From Malachius bipustulatus (Eukaryota; Arthropoda; Insecta; Coleoptera; Melyridae): 64,000 bases of DNA. The translations under genes were made by a program, and so were the position numbers. Below the pieces are notes generated by a model. That model had not been told where the DNA came from. It did no database searches and saw nothing but the letters and a program-made list of their open reading frames with translations. The stretch lies in the NCBI GenBank assembly GCA_910589415.1, contig OU342633.1, positions 16,406,858 to 16,470,857 on the forward strand, read 5' to 3'. This document shows, piece after piece, positions 35,201 through 47,200 of the stretch (positions are counted from its first letter, which is position 1; every line of letters starts with the position of its first letter).

Positions 35201-38200
35201 AGCAGAAACTACACAAGGAAACTGCCTGAATTTAATCAAAATCTGAAACAAATTAGTTAGCATTTGAGGACCAACCATTTGCAAATCATTAACTGAATAA
35301 CCTGTAGTTGAAGGAGAAGACTCGTTAAAAACAATTCGAACCTTCGTTGTTAGGCTATCTTCCTTAAAAACGGCGTGATGCGGAAGAAAATATGAAACTG
35401 CATCTTTTTGGAAATCTCTGGCCAAACTCATATGACCTAAATCTAAATATTCTGTCATAAAATCTTTATAATCAATCGCTAAATGCGGATGCTTATCCAA
35501 TTTATTCTCCAAAGCTAGGAGTCGTTTAATTGCTACATCTTTTGAATCACCTAGTTTCAATGCATCATGCCCTGTATCTCGAAAACAGTACATTTGTGGA
35601 TCCATGTTAATAGGAACTTCTTTTCACAGAACGCATCAAGGAATCACACCTTTAATTTTCCGACACATGTTTTGAAACACCCTGTAGAAAGTCCTAAACA
35701 GTCCTCAATGTTATTTCAGTTTTATATGCCCCAGTGTGCCATTCAACTGGGATGGAGAATCTTCTCTGTTTACTTAGGCTGCTGAAGAATTTTGAATTTT
35801 GAAACACGAATTTTGATTTTTTTTCAATTGCTACATCACTAATTCCTTTTAAAAAAGTTTCTCAAGAATATATAAATTATTTGTTTTTAATTTCATTAGT
35901 AAATTAGGCTGATAAATTAACCCACGAAGTGGCACGAGTGAGGTAACTGTAACCTTAAGCAAAATCACACCTTCAGTCGATTTTTACTGAAGATATAGTT
36001 GCCACGAGCCTTTTTAATGAAATTTTGAACAGTGCAATTAGAGCTCTTAATATTAATTACGAACAAAATTACTATTTTTAAATTAACCTTTAATAATTGC
36101 AACTTGTCAATAAAAAAATTAACTTTCAGTGTTAATTCTTTCCTTTATTGGACCTACAAAACTCACCCCTTCTTGATTGCAAAGATCTTTATTAACTTCA
36201 AGAGTGCAATCCACTTTGGCTATACGAACATGAGAATTATCTCTAAATTTTTCGCCAAGGGCTTCCCACGTTGGTGCTAACCGTTTACAATGACCGCACC
36301 TGAAAATCAAAACAAACAATTCGTAAAATTCATTTAAAAATCCAAGTAACGAGCAGCACATACCAAGGAGCAAAAAATTTCACAAACGAGAGACCATCTT
36401 CTATGGTATCAGAAAAAATATCTCCCGTAATTGAAATGACTGGCTCGAACCCTACTTCTTCTGCTATCACATCTTTCTCTTCTGATGCTTGCTCCCTCGA
36501 TCCCACCATACCTTTGACATATTGAATCAAACTTTCAAGGGTTCTTTTATCTTGATACTTGTCTACCTGCAAAATGAAACTGTGAATAATAAAACTGAAC
36601 ACTAGGCTTTAAATATTAGAAAAGGCGAGAGAATGAATACATAAAGTTAATAAAATGTTAATAACAATTACTGATTCTATGATTGAATCTGTAAAATCTT
36701 ATAAGTAAACCAAAGTTTGAAATCATCAATGGCTCCCTGTGCTCAGAAAACTGTTTGTAGCATGTTGTTATTACGAAAGATCGGCAGCCTATTTACAATA
36801 AACTTACACATTAATGTAAATCTGTCCGCGGTGCTATGTTCCTAAGCCACTGACACTGGGTCGTCAAGCTTACTTTGGGAGGCGATCAGGGCCAGAGACC
36901 AGAACAAATTTCTTCTATGGCCTGTGGAAGAGGCTGAACAGTTAAAGCGTGAAGTAGCATGTGCCTTGCTTAAGTTTGGGATTCCCTGCTATTGTATTTA
37001 TTCATTTTAATTGAATACAATTAAGTAGTAAGTAATTCGTTTCAATTAAAATTTCAATTTTGCTTTCAATTTGAAAGTTGATGTAAATGGCCCCCTCCCA
37101 AGTTTCAAAGATATGATATTCAATTTTTTTTTCCATATGGATGCCTTATTAGATTCTTCTTTGAAAAAGTACTGGAAATTATTTTGTGTACAACCATACA
37201 CCTAATTATATAGGGTGTCCGGAAATTATGAGCAAAAAATTAAGGGGGTGATTCTACTTGATAAAATATTGCCAAAAGTATCTATAATTTTTTTTTGAAC
37301 TCACAAATAAGAAAGTTATGAGCCTTCAAAGTTGATTTTTTTAAATCAATATTTTTTTATAATTTTTTTTCTAGTGTACGGATTTTCTTAAAATTTTATA
37401 CACTTGCCACTGATGTTGCTTGGCATCTGTTGCAGATTGAGCTGCTTTTAAATTAGTTAAATCGTGTAGACACTGTCTATGTGTATGTAGACACAGTTTA
37501 GGATGAAGAAGAACTGAAATGTCGAATTTTCTGTTAAATATTGATCCGGGAGATGCACTTCTTAGGTGGTCTTCGTGCAATAGGGAAAAAGTAAAATGTA
37601 ACCCCTGCTTGCCTGCTTCAGGTGTGCAAAGCAAGATTCACCTTTCGTTCGTCGACCAGGACAGAGGTCCTGCTGTCTCTAATATTCGTATTATTTCGTA
37701 TCGTTCGTTCGTCAGACTAAATAAATATAGTTGGACCAGAAATATAACGAAACGACTTCTGTCATTTTATCAATTTTTGAATTATTGAAATATTGTTGAA
37801 GTCATAAAATATGACAGTTTAACAATTAGATTTTTTCGTTATATCTCTTGGTCGACAATACCTACATACCTACTCCGACTTAATTCAAATTATTCATCTT
37901 ACTAAATCGTTTAATCACATTATAATCGTCTACATAATTAGAAATTACCTTAAAATTGATTGGTTGTTCTACAGCATTGTGTAAAATTACTAGTTTTGCA
38001 TTAAAAAATTAATTTAATGTGTGTCTATTAATTTATACAGTTCATTATTCGTTTCTTTGTGTACCTAAACCGTACAGCATCCTTGGTCCAAATTAGACTT
38101 GAATCCCTCGAAATCAAGAGGCCTTAACTGCCCTTGACCTTCAAATAAGGCCTATAACTTTTTTCGTAATATTTTTTCTGAGTTTTGAAGATGCATAATT

Positions 38201-41200
38201 GAAGAACATACATGAAGATTTATTTGGAAAAGGTCCTCTTTGTCTATCACGATAAAATGATCTGTTTCCGAGTAAAACTGTTTTAAAAATTTGCTTGCAC
38301 TAAAATTGATCACCACAAATTATGATCATTCTGCAACAATGCCAAAGCATGCTTTGGAAACAGCTGGCAGGGTTGCCCAGTTATGTACAAAACAGAGAAA
38401 TTCGTATACATATAAAATAGACTTGGATATGATAAAATTTTAAATTTTTTTATTTTTTTTTTTTAATAAGATAATAAAATAATTTTAATTAAAAAAAAAT
38501 GCTGTCATAATTAAATCCAAAGCAAACGTCTCGTTTCCTAGTCAACCCTTCAGCTGTTTCCAAAGCATGCTTTGGTATTTTTGCAGAATGATCATAATTT
38601 GTGGTGATCAATTTTAGTGCACGCAAATTTTTAAAACAGTTTTACTCGGAAACAGGTCATTTTATCGTGATAGACAAAGAGGAACTTTTCCAAATAAATC
38701 TTCTTGTTCTTCAATTGTGCGTCTTCAAAACTCAGAAAAGATTATTACGAAAAAAGTTATAGGCCTTTTTTGGAGGTCAAGGGCAGTTAAGGCCTCTTGA
38801 TTTCGAGGGATTCAAGTCTAATTTGGACCAAGGATGCAAAACAACATCAGTGGCAAGTGTGTCAAATTTTAAGAAAATCCCAACACTAGAAAAAAAATTA
38901 TAAAAAAATATTGATTTAAAAAAATCAACTTTGAAGGCTCATAACTTTCTTATTTGTGAGTTTTCAAAAAAAAATTATAGATACTTTTGGCAATATTTTA
39001 TCAAGTGGAATCACCCCCTTAATTCTTTGCGCATAATTTCCGGACAGCCTGTATTTATTTTTTTTTTAATAATATGTTAATGTTTTTAAACAGTTTCAGC
39101 CAAAACATCAGATACAGGTACAAGAAGTTACAGTTTGCATTCCAATGACATGCAACGTCACCTACTTTTAGTCACATTTATCATCCAACATATTATTTAA
39201 AAAAATCAGTATACCATTGTATACAGTGTGTCCAGTGTATACAAGTGGCAGTACATGGGGATCTTGGAAAAGGCAAGAGATACAGGGTCGGTTAAATTAG
39301 AGAAAAGTTGCACAATTTGATGCTTAATAAGAATCTGAAAATATTTTTTGAATATTTTCAGTCATTGCTGGAATATCCTGAAAAAACTGAAAAATCTAAA
39401 TTTCTTATTTTAGCCATTTTAATATAGCGCTTATTTTCTGTAATTTGATCAACTCTCTACCTCTTAGCGATTACGAGATACCCATAGTAAACTAAAAAAA
39501 AAAGAGACACTGTGAAGCCTTCTAGCTTGCTTACAAAAACTGATGCGCCAAGTACATATTTTGTACAATAGTACCTAGTACCTAGTAGAAAAAATCAATT
39601 TTTAAACTGAAATAATTGAAAAAATTAATAACTTCAAAATAATGATTTTCAACAAACTGGAATAATTTATTGTAAACTTAATAATAATAAAAATAATTAA
39701 CTTAAAATAATAAACTTATTAGATTACTTCTGGTAAAACAGTAACAACCAGTATTATAAAGCCTCATTAAGTTAACGGGCAGATTTCTGAGGCCGTTTCT
39801 AAAAAAAGGTATCGACCGTAGGTGTAAAATATAGCAATTTAGTTATTTCTTGGTATCGAAGGGATTACAAAAATGTTAATAAAAGTTATTTGACATTGAT
39901 ATTAGCTTTAAAAATTGTATCAGAAATCTGCCCGTTAACTGAATGGGCCTTTATAATACTGGCTATAAGTATTATAACGGTCCATTAGCTTAATGGGCAG
40001 ATTTCTGTGGCCGTTTCTGAAGAAGGTATCAAGTCTAGGTATGAAAAAATTTCAATTTATTCAATTTATTTATCCTTGACATGAAAGTGAATACAAAAAT
40101 GTTATCAAAAGTCTTTTGACATCGATATAAGCTTCAAAAAACGAGCACAGAAATCTGCCCGTTAGCCTAATGAGCCTTTATAATACTGCATGCTAATGTG
40201 CTCCACATTAAAACAGTCAACTTACCATCTTTCCATCTTCTAACCACAACAAAGTTGGGTAACCCTTCACATCGAACTGGGTGCATATGGACTTATGTTG
40301 AGTGCAATCAATCTTTCCTATGGAGACAGAATCGTCACTTTCAAACAATAGCGCCAAACCATCCCAAACTGGTGCTAATTTCTAAAACCAATTTCAAAAA
40401 ATCAAGTAACGATTTTGATCAAAATAACTATATTACGATTCTTTTTATTTGCGTCCCTAGTTGTGAACTTTTGTTTTTATGTTGCTCAAAGCTGAAAATC
40501 CCCAACAATCACTATCACTTTCACAAATTTGTAATATATCACTTGCCAAAATCAGCTGTTTGGGTGAAACTGTCAAAAATATTCTTCTTAAAAGATTGAT
40601 CGGTATGTTGTGTATTTAATGCAACCTGGGATTCGCAGGCAGCTTACTCTAACAATGAAGTTTTACTTCTTTTTTACCAGCAGTGTTGCATGTTAAATTT
40701 TAATTTAATAATAATTTAATTGATTTGTCAGTTTTAATTCTCATTTTTAATTCGTCAGTATTCTGTGATGCAAGTGCAAGACTGACAAAACTGACAGTTT
40801 ATAAAAATTTGTCGAATTAATTTATAAATTTTAGGAAGAGAAAATGAAAATAAAGAAGGCACAAAACTACGTTATAAAGAATACAGAACATAATATTTCT
40901 TAAGTTGGTACGAGGGTAGGTACTTTATTACCTGTTACAAAAATATCAATAAGAATTAATCAATGCTTTTCGTATAGTATGGAATAAACTATTCAGAGAA
41001 AAAACGTTTTTGAAAAAAAAACACGTCAACTTCAAATTTTTATTTAGCATTTTTTAAGTCTTAATTTGAATTTTTACCCTCACCGCTCTCACCCCCATCA
41101 TTGTAATAAGTTTTTTTTTTAATAGAACACCCGGTATTTTTTTGTACTTTCATATTTCCTGAGAAAATCCAGTAAGAATGGTTTTTACAGTTGTAGTTTA

Positions 41201-44200
41201 AATTGAGTAGTTTATGAGTTATAAACAAATGAAAATCGCGATTTTTCATTTTGAAAGCAAAGGAAACGGTTCCAGCTTACATGTCCCCATCTTAACTTTT
41301 AATGTGGTTTAACCGACTATGTGGTTTAAATTTTAATACAGGGTGATATAAATTATCAGATTTTCAATCACCCAGTATAAAATTTGCAAGTACGCAGCAA
41401 GATAACACTTGAAAAGTTAAGATAGGAACTTGTAAGCCGTTTTACGATATTTGGAGCCATTTCCGATGTACACTGCTTTCAAAATTAAAAATTTCTGACT
41501 GGATTTTCTCAGCAAATATGAAAATACAAAAATGTACAGGTTACTACTAACTATTTAAATAAAATATGGCAACAATGGTGGGGGTGAGAGCGGTGTGGGT
41601 AAAAAGTCAAAATGAGGCTTAAAAATGCCAAAGAAGAATTTAAAATTGAGGTGTGTGAGCTTTTTTTTCAAAAACGGTTTTTCTCAGAATAGTGAATTTT
41701 GTTCCGTACTGTAAGGTAGGTATATGCTAAATTTCAAAAGCGCAGGAAAGTACATGTAATAAAACATATCATAATGGCGAGTTTCTCAGTTGGTTTCACT
41801 TATATCTACAGGGTGATCAGTAACTCGCGCACTCAGAGCATGCTGCGGTAAACTTCACTTTTTAACGCCCGTATTCACAAACGATAATTTCCTAAATAAT
41901 TACGTAATCAATTATCCCCATCTCATTCTATTGCAAAAAAACTGCATACCTCCATCTCACTCATTTAGTTAATTACGTAATTATTTAGGAAATTATCGTT
42001 TGTGAATACGGGCATTAGAGTGGTAAATTTTCTTACTGCAGTGTTGTAAGTTCTTTTCTTCCAAAGGTATGACCATTTTTGTAAAAAAAAAGTGGCAACA
42101 CTGCACTGAAGATGTGAATAAGTTCGGGTTAGATGGTATTGCTATTATTTTTATTTCCATAGCAACGAAGGCATTTGAATATTTTATATTCTAAGTTGAG
42201 TTTAGGCGGTTGCCAAACTTCAAATTTCCTTCAGATTTAGCTATGGTATCAATTTCCAACATTCTCAATTTCTCTGTAAAGAGGTTTTGTGGAAAAAAAA
42301 TTGATGAATTATATATGGTATCCGTTCCAGACATTACAGTAAACTGAATTTTTCATTAATTTTTATCACGGTTATTGAAAAAATTAGCTTTAAACTCGGA
42401 TGAGGGAAATTCTGTAACCTGAAAACCAACCGTAGGATTCCATTTTTTTTTTGCAGAATATCCTTAATTTTAATGGGCTCTATATCGCCCTGTATTTGGA
42501 GTGCGCGAGTTACTGATCACCCTATATATGCTTTTTCTATAATGTGTAATTTTTATGTTGTCTGGGAACTCTAGACAGACTAATAAACTTAAAACACAAA
42601 CCCATGAAAAAAACATAATCTAACAACACCGCTCATCATCTTCACATTTTAATCCCAACCTGTAAAAATATAGCCATAACCTAAATGTTGACAGCAATAT
42701 TGGAATATGTCATCCTGACAGAGCCATCCGGGACGCAAATAAAAAAAATCGCATTATATCAAGTATCGCAAGAGATCTGAAGATTTCAATCAAAAATAAA
42801 TCAAGTAATTACCTGACAATGTCCACACCAAGGGGCGTAAAATTTAACAAAATGCTTTCCAGAAGATACATATTTTTCAAAATTTTCTTCAGTCAATTCG
42901 ACTAAATAAGTTCTCGTTGGTAACGCTGGTTTTCCTTCCTTCTCGGTGGGTAAATTCTAAAAGCATTTTAAAAAGCAATCTTTATAAACTTCATTTTTTT
43001 TAGTAGGTAGTGGCAGTCTAATACCTGTATTCCCAAAGTTTTATGATCCAGTTTTATATGGCTCGAAAATAATTAAAAAAGAAATTATACAGTTTTAGAA
43101 TGTACTAACATAACATGAAGATAACTGACTACGTTATTATAATCAAGTTGAAAAATTTAGTTCGGGAATACGGGTGTAAGACGAAATAAAAGATTAAAAA
43201 CTAAGAAAATTGATGAGCTTTTGTCAAGTTAGGATTACCACCTGTATAAAACATAGTAAATGCATTTTTAAATAGTCGATTTATTGTTGTTTTTTGTTGG
43301 AAGTTTGTTGTGAAAAGAAAAACTTTGTGGACTTTACATATTATTTTAATCAAGGACATCCTGTAGAGCTGAAAATAATTTTCTCGGATTTCAGTAAGTT
43401 TCAATTTTGCGTTATTTTTTAGAGTTACTTGAAGAAGGATTGCACAAAACCCGAAAGCTTCTATTTATAGAAATATAGAACAATCGCGCTAATCCGGATT
43501 TCCGATAATTCGACGCTGAAGAGTGTATTTGATTAATTTGATGCTGGATTAGCACGATTATTCTGTAGAGTAGAGATCTACAAATCCCTCTGTTTGACTG
43601 CATACCCAAGATTAACCACCCTGATAATTATATGTATAGTACCTCATCTATTTGTTCGTTAATAAAGTTGGTAAGTGTAGGCAGGTCTCTAGTGCCTCGG
43701 AACTTTTCGCTTTGAGTTTTGCCAACCTTGAAGAATTTCAAGGTTGGGTATCCAGTTACATCATGCTTATTGCATAAATCTCCATTCTCTGTACAGTCCA
43801 CTTTGCCAATCTTCACATTGCTATCTTCAATGTTCAGCATTTCTGCTAGTTGTTCCCATGTTGGACTCAAATTTTTGCAGTGCCCACACCTTTAAAAATA
43901 TAGATTTATATAAGTAAGTACATTTTGTGTCAGCAGTGTATGTTTAATAAGTTACTCGATTAAATTTTTTTTTTGTTTTTCTCAAACTGTTTGAAAACAT
44001 ATTCTGCCCTTCTAAACACAAAGGGGGTAACCGACAAATTGATGAAAAATGAGATAAAATCACCTAGGAATTCCCAGGAAAAATCGATTTTTCAAAAATC
44101 AAGAAGAACCAATTTTGACACATTCCACAAAACATCAAACACTTATTTTGGTCAGATAGCTAAAGTCCTGATTCAGTTGCATTGAGTTCATATACCTACC

Positions 44201-47200
44201 CTAAAAAGTGTGCATGACTTCAGCTGAGTGATCAATAATGAATTTCGACTTTTTGATAAAAAAAACGGAATCTCTGCATATCTATCGTTCTTCTGTGTTC
44301 TGTGCATATACCTGTGTGTTAGTGATTTTGAATAAAACATATTGTAATATTGGGGACATTCCTGCATCACAATAACTACCCCAGGTAAGTGGAGTTTTTA
44401 TGGGAGTTGAATTTCTGGGAAGATATGGCATTTGATATGGTATGTGAACCAAGTGGTTTCAAAGTGGCGGCTATATGAATAAAAAATTACTGAAAGAAAA
44501 TTAAGAAAAAGAAAAACTTTTCTAAAGCAAATTACTGACAATAATTATTATCATTCATAAAGGTCCATATATATTTGCTAGTGGGCAAACCGAAAAAAAA
44601 ATTTTTGTAGGGATATGTATGGGAGGTAAAAATATGAAATGTTAATAAAAAGTCAATCTCACTCAATTATGATTGGTAATTGATTCTCAAGAGGTCTATT
44701 GATGCCATGAAGAAATTCTACAGTGAACATTAAAAAAAAAATAGAAATTTCCTAATTTTCTCGAGTGCACTGATGCAATGTCCGAGTCCACATCTCTGTA
44801 GCTTTTTCATCGCTAGAACCCCTGTAACTGCCCATATATTTGTCGTAACAACTTTTATAGTTCGACAATATTAGCTCAATGGCATTGAACTGACAGTGGT
44901 AAGGTGACAAGGTTTTTGTACCCACGTGCAAAACTAGAAATGTTTTCCCGCCACAGCCACGCACTTTTCGCACATAATTAGAACACTCGTCCTTCAAGGC
45001 TCGACAATTTGGTGCCATTTAAAAATAACCAGGTCTCATCCAGAAAAACCGCAAAATTACACACTGTAGAGAAAGCAGCAAGTAAGTAAGGATAAGTAAA
45101 CCAGCTGTTTGAGAATGAGAAACTATAAAAATGTTTTATTATAACTTAAATTTTTACAGTAAAATTAATTTGACCAATTTTTATAAACTGTCCAGTTTCA
45201 TCAATTTTGCATCACAGAATGAATAATAAGAAATGAAAATACAAATGCAACACTGCTGGTATTAAAGAAGATTTTTGACAGTTTCATGCAAACACTGATT
45301 TTGTCAGCTGATAATTATAAAGTTGTGATAATGATGGTTGGGGATTTGTTGTTTTGAACAGCATAACAACAAAATTTCAAATCAAACCGGGATGCAAATA
45401 AAAAAAAATGTAAAATGTATAGCTACATGAAAGGGTCGGCTCAGCAGTTTTTGTTTACCACCACTCCGGTTGAAAAATGACAGCATCAAATGAAACATAA
45501 AAGCTTAATTACCTTAAATCAGTGTGAACTGTAGTTACCCCCTTTGTGCTTAGTGGGGCAGTAAGTTTTACCTATTTACAAGGCATATAGGGCAACTATA
45601 CCTTGATATAAGCTGTAAAATGGACTGTTTTCAGTTCAGTTCTTATCATTTTGTCAGTTACAACCCTTTGCGTTTAGTAGGGCAGTATTGTCGTAAGTGA
45701 GAAGTCACGATTATAAATACTGTATTCTCAGTGATAAGTTAAACAGAACAGTGTTTAGTGTTTCATAGTTATTATTTATTGTTCCTTCATTTTGAATTAA
45801 TTATGGTCCATACAAAACATTAGAAGGGACCCCGCAAAACCCTTATAAAAATGGACTCCGGGTAAAATTTGTTATAAATCTATCTACAATCACCCCGCTT
45901 CATGGTCATATTATTTTAACTGTCAATCTGATACTCTGTGCAGCAAATTATCGACACACAAGGTGTCTGGAAATTATGCACAAAAAATTAAGGGGGTGAT
46001 TCTAATTGATAAAATATTGCCAAAAGTATATATAATTTTTTTAGAAAACTCACAAATAAGAAGGTTATGTTATGAGCCTTCAAAGTTGATTTTTTTAATT
46101 CAATATTTTTGTATAATTTTTTTTCTAGTGTACGGATTTTCTTAAAATTTTAGACACTTGCCACTGATGTTTATTGGCATCCTTGGTCCAAATTAGACTA
46201 GAATCCCTCGAAATCAAGAGGCCTTAACTTCCCTTTACCTTCAAAAAAGGCCTATAACTTTTTTCGTAATATTTTTTTCTGAGTTTTGAAGATGCACAAT
46301 TGAAGAACATGAAGAAATATTTGGAAAAGGTCCTCTTTATCTATCACGATAAAATGACCTGTTTCCGAGTAAAACTGTTTTAAAAATTTGCTTGCACTAA
46401 AATTGATCACCATAAATTATGATCATTCTGCAACAATACCAAAGCATGCTTTGGAAACAGCTGGCAGGGTTGCCCAGTTATGTACAAAACAGAGAAATTC
46501 GTATATAAAATAGACTTGGATATGATAAAATTTTTAATTTTTAAAATTTTTTTTTAAATAAAATAATAAAATAATTTTAATAAAAAAAAAATGCTGTCAA
46601 AATTAAATCCAAAGCAAACGTCTCGTTTCCTAGTCAACCCTTCAGCTGTTTCCAAAGCATGCTTTGGTATTTTTGCAGAATGATCATAATTTGTGGTGAT
46701 CAATTTTAGTGCACGCAAATTTTTAAAACAGTTTTACTCGAAAACGGGTTATTTTATCGTGATAGACAAATGGACCTTTTCTGAAGATTTCTTCATGTTC
46801 TTCAATTGTGCGTCTTCAAAACTCAGAAAAGATTATTACGAAAAAAGTTATAGGCCTTTTTTGGAGGTCAAGGGCAGTTAAGGCCTCTTGATTTTGAGGG
46901 ATTCAAGTCTAATTTGAACCAAGGATGCAAAGCAACATCAGTGGCAAGTGTGTCAAATTTTAAGAACATCCGTACACTAGAAAAAAGTTATAAAAAAAAT
47001 TGATTTAAAAAAATCAACTTTGAAGGCTCATAACATAACCTTCTTATTTGTGAGTTTTCGAAAAAAAATTATAGATACTTTTGGCAATATTTTATCAAGT
47101 AGGATCACCCCCTTAATTCTTTGCGCATAATTTCCGGACACCTGTATAACCTGATTATTTTGAAGTAATTATAGTATTACAGCTGATAATTAGTGGGCAA

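Larger units (their letters stand above)
44004..45685 (-). mobile_element. IS630/Tc1-like DNA transposon relic in intron 1
   Basis: The left end CTGCCCTTCTAAACACAAAG mirrors TTTGCGTTTAGTAGGGCAG at 45685. A third, inner copy of the same motif in the plus sense lies at about 45531-45562. Transposase remnants are between (separate entry). Confidence 0.6.

Noticed and set aside
36119..36166. Continuation of the TXNDC5 frame as [16 protein letters not shown]
   Set aside because: A GTGAGT donor lies at the GGG codon, and splicing to 32207 restores the conserved VEGFPTL motif and the HDEL end.
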